Of a stretch of 64,000 bases of DNA, positions 32,458 through 49,000 are shown piece by piece. A model generated the notes under the pieces. It was given only the letters and a program-made list of their open reading frames with translations, was not told where the DNA came from and did not search any database. The translations under genes were made by a program, and so were the position numbers. Origin of the DNA: Chrysomallon squamiferum (taxonomy: Eukaryota; Mollusca; Gastropoda; Neomphalida; Peltospiridae); assembly GCA_012295275.1 (NCBI GenBank), contig CM022679.1:29785664-29849663 (forward strand), given 5' to 3'. Each line of letters starts with the position of its first letter. Positions within the stretch are counted from its first letter, which is position 1.

Positions 32458-33985
32458 TAGTTAAATTATTAATATTAATTTATATTACCGGTATTTTATT
32501 TCACTTGTAAACAGTTAACCTAATTTTCTACGAAATTCAATAAATATTAATAAACGAGTTACTTAGCTTTCAATAACTAATGAAAAAACAAGTTTATATT
32601 AACGTAATGCATTAATAATAGTTTAAACGAGTTTAACATGCAGGGCGTTTTTCAGGTTACAAGGCGAAGAAATAAAGTTTAGATTCTTTAGCTGCTTCAT
32701 TCAGTTGTTGTAGAGCCTTATTCTCGATATCCACTTACGAAACATTGATGATTTATAAAATTTTACATTTTGTTTTCTAACATTTTTAGTTTGGTTTCGA
32801 TTACTACGATAACTTCCATTCAGTTTACATTCGTAATTTAATACTTACCTGCTTTTGTTTTTCTATGATTTACGTTAAAAAAATTATATAAACTGCATGC
32901 CAGTTGTTAATAACGTAACATTTTGTATAATTCAGTCTCCTTATGGAAGGTTTGTATGCAGCTTCGATTCTGCCACTAGTAATGTAAATGTCTACCAGTC
33001 CAATTCTGACTGGCGTTCGTTATGTGTCGACGAGATCCGTATTATTCCATATATAATATGGTGTGTGTGCGTGTGTGTGTTTGTATGTGTGTGTAGATGG
33101 GAAATCTATATACATATTTTTCTTTTCTTTTTTCTCTTATTTTTCTTATACAACGAACTGATGCTATAATTCTTTGTGTTTTCGAAGATTCTTACCAGTG
33201 ACCAGCTAAGTTATTTCCCAATCCAACCTGTCAAGATCCACTGATACGTTATTAAAACTTTCGTTTCTACCGTTCTAAATAATTTAATATTTTTATTTCC
33301 ATAACAGAAAGAGGACCAACCTCGGTGTCACCATGGCAAAGCATTAGCCTTGGTGCATGTTGTACCGGGTTTTCTTTTCGATATTGGCATCTTTAAAGTA
33401 TTATAACATTAATATTTATCGAAAAAAGAGAGAAAAGAGATAAGGCCAGTTGGATAGATAGATACACAGACAGAGAGGAAAAAACAAAGAACGTGAAAGA
33501 ACCAGGCAGAGAGAGAGAGAGAGGGAAAGAGAAATACTTTTTTGTTTCCACGTGCTTTTATTAAAACTTAATGCAGCTTTAAAAATAAATAACTAATGCA
33601 AATTTTTTTTTTTTTATTAATGAGATATAAAAAGGACATTTTATATGATTCTTGCTATAAATATCTAGTCTCACAAAACAAAACTTTAATCATCACATAT
33701 TCTATTAACTTGTCGTAATTACTTTAATTAAGGGATTATTATCGTTAATTAGCAAAACGGTGTCTTTTTACTTTTCGTTGATTCTAACAAAAACGTTCAT
33801 ATTTTACATCATTTAGAAGTATCCAATATATTTCTTCTGGAAACGAATCACTGACCGTGTACCAATCTGAAAATAAAAGAAATTCATGCTTTATTAATTA
33901 CTACATTCTTAGAAGAAGAAAAGGAGGAAGAAGAAGAAGAAGAAGAGAGAGAGAGAGAGAGTGAGAGAGAGAGCTTTCAAAATAT
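32458..33985. repeat. Segmental-duplication blocks P'' and partial Q'' of unit 4
   Basis: 32,458-33,360 matches 10,605-11,590; 32,930-33,420 also matches 15,925-16,390. 33,540-33,985 matches the second half of block Q (12,400-12,800). The plus-strand reading MPVVNNVTFCIIQSPYGRF through SDWRSLCVDEIRIIPY is open here. Its upstream part also exists at 11,078, where it is altered, so selection on it is doubtful. Confidence 0.8.
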
Positions 33986-34060
33986 GAAGATATATGAGTA
34001 ATTTATTCTGTTTTTCTGTATCGTTAATTAAATAATAATAATAAAGTAATAATCATAAGC

Positions 34061-34096
<36 letters not shown>

Positions 34097-34198
34097 TATT
34101 AACTATGAAGGATGTATGACCAAACTGTTTAACTATACAATGTAAACCTCGTTAACAGAGGGAGACTTGAACAGTAAAGTTTTGTACCTGAAAGCTGA

Positions 34199-35167
34199 TT
34201 ATTTGAACAGTCCAAAGAAGAGTGAAACCAGTATGAGAGTCACTGACGCAGTCACCATGGTGCCGTCTCATGAAATAATAATAATAATAATAAAAATGTG
34301 TCATATGCTGTGGTGGTCACATAATATTTAATACACTCACGTGCGCATCCCCCCTCCCAGGTACACAAAGTACACTAAATGAAAATAAACAATAAACAAT
34401 TAAAAGCAAAGCTGAAAACGACAACACTATCTTTATAGTACGTTTCCAAGAAGCATAAATAATTATTACCACAATAATCGGAGATGTATTTCTTGGCTTC
34501 GCTTAATTTGTCTTTAATGCGATCGTCTTCAGAACAGCCAGCTCTGTCAAGACAGTCGATACCCAATCTGGCTACCCTAGGATTATAAATACATACATTT
34601 CAGTTGAAATATTATATAAAATAAAATATATAACTGTTCGTTATAAGAATAAAACACTATTATCTTGTGTTTTAATAAGTAAATAATAAAGTTTCAAATT
34701 TTCGTTCTAAAAATGGTCTCCACTCACCGACACTTTTCCTTGATATCCGCGTCTGAAATATTCCAGTTTCCTATAGATGTCGATATACAATTTTTAATTT
34801 CTGTAACGCTACACTGATCAGTCACCACAGCAGCGACACCTAGTGAGAGAAAAACACGTTTCTTTTAGTAAACTCTGTAACCTTGCCTACTAAAGTTTTA
34901 CAATCACCATTTCTCTTATTCTCGCATTCTTTCTTTATTTTTCCCTATCTTTCTCTTTTCTGTCTTTTTCTTTTTCATTCTGTTTATCAGTAGATTTATT
35001 TCTGTCTCTCCTAATTTATTTCTCTATGTCTGTTACCGAATGTATTTATTTATGTATCTGTGTCTGTCTGACTGTCTGTCTCTCGATTGATCTATCGATT
35101 TATATCTACAAACTTTTCTCTCATCCGTGTTCTCTCTCACTCCCTACGTAATTTGTCTGATTTACTC

Positions 35168-35214
<47 letters not shown>

Positions 35215-35292
35215 TCAAATCAACATAAACATAATAATTAATATCTTAAACTTACCAAATAAAAGTACTAACAGCAACATTACAGTCTTCAT
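34199..35292 (-). CDS. Small secreted six-cysteine protein with C-terminal GPI-type signal (unit 4)
   Basis: Exons: 35292-35256, 34839-34728, 34576-34470 and 34266-34199, again 107 aa with the same exon lengths as unit 1 (37, 112, 107, 68 bp). The signal peptide is identical in MKTVMLLLVLLF. The module has six Cys (QC, NC, KC, DC, GC, YC) but most other residues differ from unit 1 (for example SVTEIKNCISTSIGNWNIS, with the sequon NIS). The tail DGTMVTASVTLILVSLFFGL is identical to unit 1, with only a silent change seen. Conserved ends with a divergent middle suggest either selection for change in the ectodomain or gene conversion of the ends. Function unknown. Confidence 0.75.
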
Positions 35293-37281
<1,989 letters not shown>

Positions 37282-37470
37282 AGAGAAATGTAATGCATAA
37301 TAATATTGTTTATCTATATACGTAACGACTGCTTTAATACGAACCTCTGTGTTTGTTACGGAGAATGTTCTGTAAACAAAATCACTTCTGTCTTGTTTTT
37401 CAGTGACAGAGATGATGAAGAAGCCGGTTCTGAAACTTTCTGCATCTGTCCAGTATGGTTCACACTTTGA
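37282..37470 (-). CDS. Candidate internal exon of an unrecognised extracellular protein
   Basis: From GTTTGTACATGCAG|TCAAAG (first base 37470) to TTCTCT|GTATGTG (last base 37282) the frame reads SKCEPYWTDAESFRTGFFII, SVTEKQDRSDFVYRTFSVTN, TEVRIKAVVTYIDKQYYYAL, HFS. This is 63 codons with normal composition, one Cys and alternating hydrophobic positions typical of a beta-sandwich. It lies just upstream of, and antisense to, the receptor gene. I found no confident neighbour exon. Confidence 0.4.
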
Positions 37471-37627
37471 CTGCATGTACAAACATATCAAGTGGATAAG
37501 GCACGATACTAACATACACACTTATACACACAAATACAAACACATACATACATACATACATAGATACATATATAGATACATACATACATACATACACAGT
37601 AGAAAAAAGTAGATGAAAAAATAAATA

Positions 37628-38308
37628 AGTACTTTACCTTTTCTGAAACTGTAAGTAATTGCTTGAATTATAATTGCACTTATTATGTTTAATGTAATTT
37701 TAGTAAAATAGAACTGAAAATATGTTGCGGTGCATCTTGCTACATCTCCTAGCCTAATATAGGCTCGCTATTTTGTATGTTTAAATTACGCTTTGCAGAA
37801 CAAATAATTACTTTGAAGATAAATAAGATTATTGGATACGATTTAAGAAAATCGAGTAAATATTTACAATTCGAACAATTTACATCCAAGAAGCTACTAA
37901 TTACACTGTTTAACGTATAATACATTTTTTCTCTCTTTCCTTGTAAAAAGTGTATGAAATAACAATATGGTGGCTACTTGTATTTGATCTATTGCCACAC
38001 GAGAGATTTTCTCAAAACTTATCTTCAGTTTAGGAACCTTTAAAAAGCATTAAATATATTAAATGTAACCATTTTAAGTTTTAAAGCTATGAAAGGTTTA
38101 TATGTATAACTTCACGGATCAAATAGCACGGCCCATTTAGGTCAGTCGTACTCAGCAGTTAGCAGGGTAGATTTATAAGCTCTGTAAAATATAGTTTAGA
38201 AAAACAGTGCAGTCTTCGGAAGCTGTGATCTAAAAACTTTTTGCAGATATTAATTTTTTTTTTTTTCTCGGATTCCTTTTTATAGCTGCAAACAATATTG
38301 CTGCAAGA
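37628..38308 (+). promoter_or_regulatory. Upstream region of the receptor gene, including block T
   Basis: 37,628-38,104 is repeated in direct orientation at 20,335-20,830. The 200 bp before the ATG contain pyrimidine-rich stretches and no clear TATA box. The duplicated part lies about 200-680 bp upstream of the start codon, so it probably includes the promoter or an upstream exon. Confidence 0.45.
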
Positions 38309-39155
38309 ATGACTTTTATGAAGTGTTTTTTTACGATTCTTTTCCTAACATCTGCAACAAAGGTAAGTCCTTCTCAAATGTATATGTGTCTTCTGATTTC
38401 AGTTTATATCTTAGAATGTACGTGCTGTAAACGCATGTGTGTTCCAGTGTTTCCTGTGTGTATATAGACGTAAATGGGTCAGACACACACACACATACAC
38501 ACACACACACACACACGTGTGTTTTTGTATGTTTGGTTGCTTGATGTCAGTAATTATAACATATGTCAAAACAATGAAATATGGAATGATGTATGTAAAG
38601 ATAGACAGCAGCCTAACTAAGCATGTTTCTGATTTTTTTCTTTTTCTTTTTTTTTTCTTGTCTTCTGTTTTTTTGTATATTCTCTTAGTTTTATGACACA
38701 TATATTTTTCTTATATTTATAATCACATTACGTTTTCTTTTCTTTTACATAGAGTTTAAAGATCTTTCTGATATTTTCTGCACGAGTTGTGAATATAATA
38801 AATGGTAAAAAAATGCGTAAAACACTTTTCCTTTTCATGTTTTTTTTCATCTTTCTATTACTGCGACATCTTAATTCTTACATGAAAATAAGCAAACAGT
38901 ATTTCTTTTGTCCCCGACACAGAACTTCCTGGTATACTCTGACACTGGATATGAAACACAAAAGCATTACAAAAACATGTAGGTCAGTGAGAAGTGAACC
39001 TCAGCAAACTGAGTTAATTTACAAAAATACGAGAAAAGTAATGTCAGTTGATTTCTGTGTAACTTGAACATTTTATAGGGAAAAATGTCCACCTATAATA
39101 AATGTTTTATGTAAAATGATAGTTACATTTATAATCTGCTGGTAAAGATTCCTAC

Positions 39156-39188
<33 letters not shown>

Positions 39189-40783
39189 ACAGAATTATTA
39201 GAAAGAAAGAACAAACAAATAATTATGTCTGGCGAATAGATACATATTAAAATGTTAAGTGTCTTTAAAGTTGTGAAAATGATTGTCCAGAGCGTTTTGC
39301 TGTTTGAAACTATTTGCATTTTACTCTTTGCTATGTAATTTTATATTAAAATTATACTACACTGTTTAAAACAGCATACCGATAGAGTACTCAACGAATG
39401 TTCACCAAAACATAATATATTATAGTTGGTAAATGATGCATGAAGAAAAAAGAAAAAAAAAAAACCGCTTTTTTCTCCCAAACGCTTGAGATTAAATTTC
39501 AGTTTGTGAAGAAAAAAAAACAATACAAAAAATATATAAAAAAAAGAAAAAAAAAAAGAAAAGATATACAAAATAATATGTGTATATAAAAAAAGAAAAA
39601 ATATACAAATGTTTTTTTTTTTAAAATGCAAAAAATAATAAAAGAAGTAACAAAAAACCCAAACAAATGTATTATCCCCATACTGGTATGCTGTCGTATT
39701 ATTTAGTCACGTGTAACAGGACTACCTGACTGAAAAGGTACAGGGCGTGAAGTAGCTCAGATTCTTCTCAGTAGATACGTACTGGTTGTTTCACTCGACC
39801 TGTTTGTCAGAGGCATTAATTTAAAGCTGATTATATTATTCCGTTTTAATGATATTTCACAACTCATTGTTGTATCAATACCTCTTTTTTTTCTTAAGTT
39901 GAAGAATTTTATTGTTTTATGCTCATGAAAAGTAGCTAAAAAGAGATGGTAAGAATTTATTCTTTGCTCTTTAAATATTAACTAACTAGATATTAAATGT
40001 GTTTGCAATGGAAATAAATCTTTTAGAAATATCTATAAAAATTATTCTTATAAAAATATATTTCAAACGAAATCAGCGAAAAAAACAAACAAGAAAAAAA
40101 AAAAAAAAAAAAAACCCACTAATTCAAATTAAACTAACATACAGCCTTAATAAAACTAACTTTTACAATTATGTAACTGAAAGGATTTTCATTGCAGGTT
40201 CAGGGTTTGACTACAAATGTTGACTGTCAACCAGGTATGTTAAATCCTAATTTTTAAAAATTCTATATTTATTAATAGCAGACAGTTTAAAACAAATGTT
40301 TGCAGATATTTTTTTTAGTACAAATTAATATTATTCCTTTGTTTTACAGGCTGGACAAACATAGGAGTACAGTGTTACAAACTGTTTACATCTTTATCAC
40401 CATGGGAAAGTGCAGCAAAAGTATGCAAGAGGTAAGGAAGGAAACAATTTTTGTAATAACAATTCATTATTTGTAAAACTTAAATCAACTTCTTCTTATT
40501 TAATGTTTGGTTTTTAAATATTTTTCTCCCTAGTTATGGATCTGAACTGGCAACAGTTACAGATTATTACGAAACTGAAGATGTTGGCAAGTTTGCTGAT
40601 TCAAAAGGAAAGACTAAATTTTGGATTGGTAAATATAATTTCTAATAAATGTTACAAGAGTCTTGTTTTTATAGCATGACATGATATTTTGTGACTTTTA
40701 CTGCATTTTATAAAGATGTTATCCTGTTAATGGCAGTGTTAAATATTGTCTTACAGACTGAAAATTACTACATGCTTTTGTTT

Positions 40784-40818
<35 letters not shown>

Positions 40819-43800
40819 TATTTGTTCATTGTTAGACTCATTTCAAATGTTTGTGTCCTCGATTTGTTTCTAATTTGCTGTTTTATTTCTTGTAACCAAC
40901 TAAACTTTTCATAAAATTATGAATTCTGCAGTTTGTGCTAACAAATGTTTGCATATGTGTTCTGTGTTTCATACAAAGATAATTTGACGACATGTACTAA
41001 ACATTTTGGAATATAAAATTGAAAATGATTTGGTTTCCTCAGAATTAGTTATTCATTGTGTATAGGTGACGTATGTTTTGAAATAGGTAATAACCGCATT
41101 GGAGCTGATCCTGGTATTCCACGGGAAACATTTTGGAGCAATGGAGATAAAACAATTGTATTTGCTGGTTTCTGGAAGAACTTTCAGCCAGACAGTAGTA
41201 AGAAACAAGAGTGTGTGTACATTGAAAAACAGGGTGTCACTTACAAGTGGTCATTTACACAGTGTGAAACCAAATTCAGTTATCTCTGTCAAAGACCTGC
41301 TTGTCCTGAAGGTACTTTGTCACTGAACATCTGCTATCTTTTTATATATTGTAATAATTTTATATAAAATAGTAACTTTAAAATGTGGAAAGAAGTAGTT
41401 ATAACTAAGTACCCATTATATTTTTTATTATAGAATGCTCACTAAAAGGTCCTTAAATTTCTTTTGTGGTGTTATTGTTTAATGACTGTACATTTTAACA
41501 AAATGAACACAAATTATTTACGCTTAAATAGCTATGTCGCAACTTCTGTATTGTTGATTTAAATCATGAAAATGTTCATACTGTAGGAAGTTTCCACTGT
41601 TCAAATACGCGCTGCATTAATAATAACTTGAAATGTGATGGAGAGGATGACTGCGGAGATTCATCAGATGAACTTGACTGTCGTAAGTTTGTTTTTACTT
41701 CTTTTTAAATAACATCTTAGATAATGGAATTTCAAAATTTTATTTGCGTTTGTCTCAAATTTTACATCATATTCAGTCTTATAAACAAAATATTAATTCA
41801 TTGTGTGAGTGAGTGAATCAATCTGTAAGACTTATTGTTATTATTATAACGTTATTTGTTTACTGTAAAATAAAAGCTATTTATTTAATTTTATGTGTTA
41901 TTTAGCTTCTGAATGTTCCTATGTGATAAAACAAGACACTGGCAGATTTGTTTCACCAAACTATCCCAACAATTACTCTGAATCAGTCAACTGTTTGTGG
42001 GTGATTGAAGTGCAGACTGGATCGAATGTTGTTTTGCAGGTTAGCAAACAGCTTTTCTTATTACTAATGTTAATTAAATTCTTCTGAAACACATACTTAT
42101 CACATTCAGACATAAAGAGTTAAAATTACGTATGTTCAAATGAAATAGATACCATATTAATTTTTTTATTAATTAATATTAATTATATATTAAAAAAGAG
42201 AACAAAAAAAGAAAATCCCAATAAAAATAAATAAATAAATCCATCAAAATCAAACAAGTAATACATATAGTTTAAGTATACTTAAGGCCGTCTTCAAAAA
42301 AGCAGCAAAGATAATACTGATTTGAAAATCCTTTTTATGTTTTAAAATACACAAAAAACACATCAGACCTGGAGCACAAAATGGCTGAGGAATTAACTGG
42401 TTTTTTCACACTGGCACACACATAACAGAATAAAACTTTAAATAATACTAATTAGAATATAGCTGAAATACAGGACATGAAGCTAAATTTCTGACAGCTT
42501 GCTCTGATTAGCACGTTATTTTTTTTCAAGATAGGGGGTAAATATTACAGTAAAAAATGTATTTAAAAAAAGAAATAAATCAATAGTGATAGATTATATC
42601 TTCTAAACTTAAGAAATTATATTTTATTTAAAAATATATTTTATAAAGAAAAATTCAGTTATATATATTTAGGTTATGTTAATTAATTTGAACTATACTT
42701 TAAAATGTAAAGTTACTGTGACGGAACCTCATTAGTGCCTCTTAGCCTGATTGTAATTTTGTTTTCTATAGTGAATTATGTAATATTCACAAAATCCTTA
42801 TTTTTATATGCCCATTTAAAGCAGAATGTCTGCTACATTTTATCTTAAGTATATTATTATTTTACGGTAATATTTATTTAGCTATCTTGTAAAACCATGT
42901 TTATTATTTATATTTTTACAGTTCTTAAATGTTTTGCTAGTTAATGTCAGAAAATGGGGGAAAATACACAAGTACTAACTAGCGGAAGGTATGCAGACGT
43001 ATATGGGCTATTTAGAAGCTGTATTATATAATTAGGGGAAGTTCCGTTATTTTATAAACTAACTCAAAATAGCATTAAAGTTGCAAAGTAAATTCAGAAA
43101 GGCTGTTTGCAGAGATGTTTACTGAACGCCGCGCGATGGTTATATAAGTAGCGGCACGAGTTTTGAACGAGATCTGTTTGATCGGTGCCCTTCTTTAGGC
43201 ACCTTGTCTGAGAGCCGTCTGCACAAAACGAAGGACCCCCTCAGGCAGTGGTAAATGTTTTTACGTTTGGTATAACAGTATATGTAACATACTCGTTGAA
43301 TGATTGTAGACAGCTAAATCTGTTATGTTACTGTTGGATTATGTGACGCTGTTATTGTCTGCTATCCTTTAGACGGGACGACCCAAATATTAGTAATACC
43401 ACTCAGACTAGTCACTGGCTCACTGTGACAAGAAAACTTTGGTTTTAGGAACAATTACTGAATTAGTGAAATGCAAATCATTTTACATGGCTTTTTATCT
43501 TCTGTTTTATTAAATTGTTTAAACTTCCTTTAAAAAAAATGAAGATTTAATTGTAATACAGTGAGAAAACATATTAGATATACATGCCAGTTAAAATATG
43601 TAAAATTTGATGTAAGAGAGGTCAAGAAAAGAGTTTTGTGAATATTAGTTCTTTATTTTTTTTAAAACATCTCTCTTCAGTACAATTGCTAATTATTGAA
43701 GTAGATTTCCAGTTGCATTTTTAATCAGACATGATAACTGTCTTATTTCAGCTTTCCTTTTTCCATTTAAAAACAAGTAAAGTATTAATTAGGACACTAA

Positions 43801-46041
43801 CAAATTATCATATTTTATTTGTTAAAGTCATGAAATCTTTGTTTTTTCACAGTTTGACAGTTTTGTCACAGAACAAAATGGTGACATTGTTGAAGTTCTC
43901 GTTGGTGGCCAAACTGAATCCATGTCTCTTCTTGTCAAGAGACTATCGGGTAATCAGAATGGAAAAAATCTAAAATTTGTTAGTTCCAACAACTTCATGA
44001 TTGTCAAGTTCACGTCTGATGCCTCAGTTGCAGCAGCAGGTTTTAATGCATCATTTTCTTCCAGTAAGTAGAAATACTCAAAAAACACAAAGTGGGTTAT
44101 TCTAATATTTAACATTTTTGTTTTATTTGTTTTGATTATTATTAGAAACATCTAATAAGTAATTTTAGAATGTAGTGTACAACAGAAATTTGAATTAGTA
44201 TTTTAACAGAAATAGCTACAGAAAATAAAAAATGTATCAGTCTTTTTAGTATGTTAATTTCAAGATTTTGCTGTAATTCTCAGCTGATAATTGAGATTAT
44301 TTTTATGAATTCTCTACAATTAAGCAAAAATAGTTCTATGTAAATTTTTAAAACAAATCTTATAAATTGTAAAGCTTAGTCAACTCACTGAAATATGTTG
44401 ATAATTACAGGAAAGGCAAACTTTCCAGACTACAAACAACTTACAGCTAGAGATGCACCACAGGAGATGACCTCACCATTTTATGACCAAGGCTGGAATT
44501 ATGTTGGCAGTCAGGACTATACCTGGATCATCACAGCTGAAAAGAAAACAAAGATAATAACTCTTGAGGTGAAATAAATGTCATGACAAAAATTATCTTT
44601 AAAATGCAGTAAATACACTTACAGAATCTGACAGTGAATATTGTTACTCTGCTGAACCTGCTCTGCCACAGAATGGAATTTTAAGGATTTCATTTTGATG
44701 ATTTCAGATCATTTCTTACCTTCATTCGTTTTCTAGCTTTGTTCATCATCTTCACTTTTGAAATTAGTATAGTATAATTATTTTCCTTGTTTTGATTTCA
44801 GTAACAAATCTCTCATTTTGATTACATATAATAAAATGTCTTTGAAAGAATCGTCAAGCTGCAGATATTTTGTGTATTTTCCAGGTTGTTGAAGTGGATC
44901 TAAAAAACAATGACGTTGTGCTTGTTCGTGATGGGGACTCAGTAGTTGATAAACTGTTAGCAACTTTCAACAGTGACACAACAAATACACCATATATTTT
45001 TTCAACAAGCAACAAGATGTACATAACTATGCAAACTCGTAGTTACTGGACAGGAAGGGGCTTCAAATTCAATTATTTGCAAGGTATTTCCTTTATTTCT
45101 GTGCAATTGTAATGATTTTTCTGCTTTTGATACTTTGTTCTTCTTTAGTGTAAACATGCCATATCACTAGATTAAAAATTATTTTAAATGTATCATAAAA
45201 TGAAACATTTTTGTTTCTTCTTCTTTAGACTGTTTCATCATGTTTTTGGATATGAATATAGTTTTCTTCAAATATTTCTACCATTAAATTAATGATGAGC
45301 AGATTAACACACACACACACACACATACACAGAGAGAGAGAGTCTGAAAAAAGTTATTTCTATTTTTAATTTCTGTATCTGGAATAACAATTATTTATTA
45401 TGAAAAGAAATGTAATTTTCATTCTTTTTTTTTTTACTCTGTATTTAGGATGTTTTGCCACTCTTACTAAAGATTATGGAAATATCTTCTCTCCTGGGTA
45501 TGGTGTTGCCAATTATGCAGATAATCAAAAATGTACCTGGAGTATCAACAGTGAAAAAGACTTGACATTCCTTGTTGAGAAATTTAACACCCAGGAAAAT
45601 ATGGATGTTCTTGAGGTAACTTATTATTATATCTGGAGAAAAAAGCTTGAATCCTTTATTTCACACATTCAAAATAATACAAGTGTTCATATAATTTGTA
45701 AAGTTATTACAATTTTACTCCCATGATTATATAATTTATTTATTTACATACAACTTAAGTAAATAACTTGTTTTTTTTCATTTTGAGTTAAAAGATTAAT
45801 GAAATAAATAATTATGGCAAATATGCAGTAAAACATAAAAAACTACAACATTGACGTCAATGACAGACTTTATAGTAATACAAATAAGTTAACAAGTATT
45901 CTGTGTACTTGATTATATTAACCTAAAAATTAATTCAGATGTTTATTATAAACTTTCATCTTGTTAAAAGTTTGTCATTAGGAGTGTTCTTTGAGTAGGG
46001 TTTGTATATGTCTGTCTCTATGTGTGTCTTCTCTATCCTTG

Positions 46042-46077
<36 letters not shown>

Positions 46078-49000
46078 TGTGTACATGCATTTGTAATTTA
46101 GTGTCGGTCTATGTGTGTGTTTGCTGTGGAATTAAGTCCCTATACACATGCTTAATATTACGTTACAGAAATAAATGGTTGGAAAAACATCAATTTATTT
46201 TATTTCAGTTCTGGATTATGTAGCAGTATGTTCTGTTGTTTTATGAAAATGTTACAGAGTTTGAGAAATAGAGTTTTATCCTAAATTGACTGATTATAAT
46301 GACTCCACATGCTGTCGAGAATATTTCTGTGTATGTATCTCTTAGACAGTAATACATTTTGGTATGTTGATTGGCTTATGTCCAAGTTCTTTTACTTTCT
46401 CAAAATTTATAACAATCACATCATAATGTTAACGTAAGTACTGAATATTATAGTCGGCAAGAAATCTATTAAATAAGAAAATGCACTTAAAAGTGTGGAT
46501 ACTTTTTTATTAAATCTACAGGCAGCACATTTATTTTTATTATTTTAGATTTATTTTACTGCTTGGACACCTGGTGCCTCAAGAGTAAAACTAGAAACTT
46601 TGTCTGGCAAAGACAGAGAATTTTTAAGTCCTGTCAGAAAAAATGGCATCTTTGCCTTTGAATTTAAAACAGATGCTATTATTTCTAATAAAGGATTTTC
46701 TATCAAATATTCTAAAGGTAAATAAAGTTATTTTTGTAATATTTTCATATTAATAATTTTACATACATTTTTAAACCACTTACATATAAAATGCCTTTTT
46801 AAATCTTTGAAAATAGTTTTTCTTGTCAGATATTGAAAATATTAACAATTTTGAATATTCTTGAATAATCCTAATTACTTGTTATAATTTTTCAAATTTA
46901 TTTTTTATGTTTCTATATATGTGTGTTTCTGTGAGCATAAAGTTACATATGTATTTGTTTATGTCTTAACTCAGTTGAGAAAGGGTGAAGCAGGGAGGAA
47001 TTGATGATCAGATCTAATAATTAAAATCATAAACATAAGTTACAGAACATTGATTGATTACACGAATGAATACGTATAGCTGAATGAATAATCATGCTAA
47101 CAATCTTTATAATGTTGTTCTTTAATAAAAGTTTCTTGTTTTTTAAAGATTGCAAAAATCCAAATTTCAACAACAAAACCATCCTGAAACCAGCCAATGC
47201 TAACTGGTGGTATGGTTCCAAATTTCAAGTGAGCTGTAAAGAAGGATATCAGTTTACTTCAAAAGAGTTCCAGAACACAACAGTCAAAGATAGATTTGTC
47301 AGTCTGTCTGTTGTTGAGATGGAGTGTTTGTATGGAGGAGAGTGGAACACTCGCACTGTACCCATTTGTGAATGTAAGTTTTTAATGTGTAAAATAAAAT
47401 ACTCTGTACATGAGAAAAATAATCACAAATTGGGTGGCGTATTTAAGTCACATTATTCCACCTAATTGCAAGTCTTTGTAAAACATTTCTCCACAGTGAT
47501 TTTACACAACTATTAAAATAATAGTCTTGACTGAATCCATTGATCAAGTGTACAGAGGTTTCTATCACATTTGATTTTGTAGTTTGATTTTGACTTTAAT
47601 CATAATAATTTGTTCAGTGATAAAATTACTCAGCTGTGAAGGTGTACCTTTCTACTGTATATTGTTATCATGAAAAAAAATTTAAAGTAATTTTATTATT
47701 TAAACTCGTACTGTAGTCATTTAACTGCAATCAAATTGTAGCTGTGTAACAATGACAAGTGCAGTATAATTGACATTCTTAGTAATTGTAAGATTCATGT
47801 CTTTTACTGACATGACACTGAAATAATGCGAAGGTTGAAAATTGTAATGTTAATATTTGTATTTAAAGATTAAGACTGTTAATCATAATAATATTTTTGC
47901 ACTATTTTAATAAAAACCAAACTATTTATACCTGTTAAACAGTGCATTAACAGCATACAAACATTTGAGATTTTGTTTTCCATATTTTGAAGGTGATGGG
48001 TGTGAGTTACGTGTTGACCATTGTAAAAGTAACACATGTAAAAATGGTGCAACCTGTACCCAAACAGCAACCAATGACTACACATGTGCCTGCACACCAG
48101 GTTTGTGAACACAGACAAATGTATGAGTCTGAAACAGTTTGTCAGTAGGAATGTTAAACCTTTTAAATTTTCATTTTCATTATCAACAGTTTTCAATATA
48201 ATGAATTCATGATTAGGTCTAATAGTAATCATATAATTTCTTTTTTATTACTTGTTTAAAATACTTTTTTTGAATCCAAAATATGAGAGGTACATGCGAA
48301 AACAGTGAAATGATCATATGTGATTTTGATAAAAAAAAAAGAACTAAAAGAACTAAAAACCTAAAGCAATTTGGATATTCCTGTATCCTCCTTTTAATTC
48401 TTAGTTTTAATTATACATTACTCTTAAGAATTTATTTTTTTTCATTAAATTATTTTTTTCTAATGGTAGGTTAAATATTTCATTAAATAGTTTAAGACAA
48501 CTATTATAAATGTATGTTAAAATTAAAAAAATATAATACAATTGAGCAGATTATTATTTTTGAAAACATGATAATATTTATTGTTTTTAAATTTCTTTTT
48601 TCAAAATTATAATTTAAATTTTATCTTTATGTTAAAACACTTAATGAATAATAACTAACTTATTGGATTTGTTACATAATATGTTAAAAGATATAGGATC
48701 ATTGTTATTTCCCTTTAATGCAAACTTTTAAAAATGAATCGGAGATCATGAATCATGCAATATTTTTACTTTTAGTATCTAAGACTAGTTTTAGTCAAAT
48801 GTTTATAATATTTCTTGTCCATATATTATATACATACAGAGAAATGTTCCATATAATACATTAATTTACATTTATCAATCTACTGTTGAATTAGATGAAG
48901 TTCACAGTTATTGTTTGAAGAATATTAAATTGTATTTTCAATTATTATAATGATTTTTATTTTAGAGAAAGGATGTTTATTTCTGGTATTTTTATTTCAG

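Noticed and set aside
32897-33169. Plus-strand frame MPVVNNVTFCIIQSPYGRF as a gene
   Set aside because: The first copy (11,078) has many amino-acid changes and a stop, and the frame ends in low-complexity sequence; more likely non-coding duplicated DNA.
38789-39067. 92-codon frame in receptor intron 1
   Set aside because: No splice sites in a compatible phase and no recognisable domain; the long hydrophobic start reflects T-rich sequence.
47879-48232. 117-codon minus-strand frame overlapping the EGF exon
   Set aside because: Antisense to receptor exon 14, with no splice or domain support.
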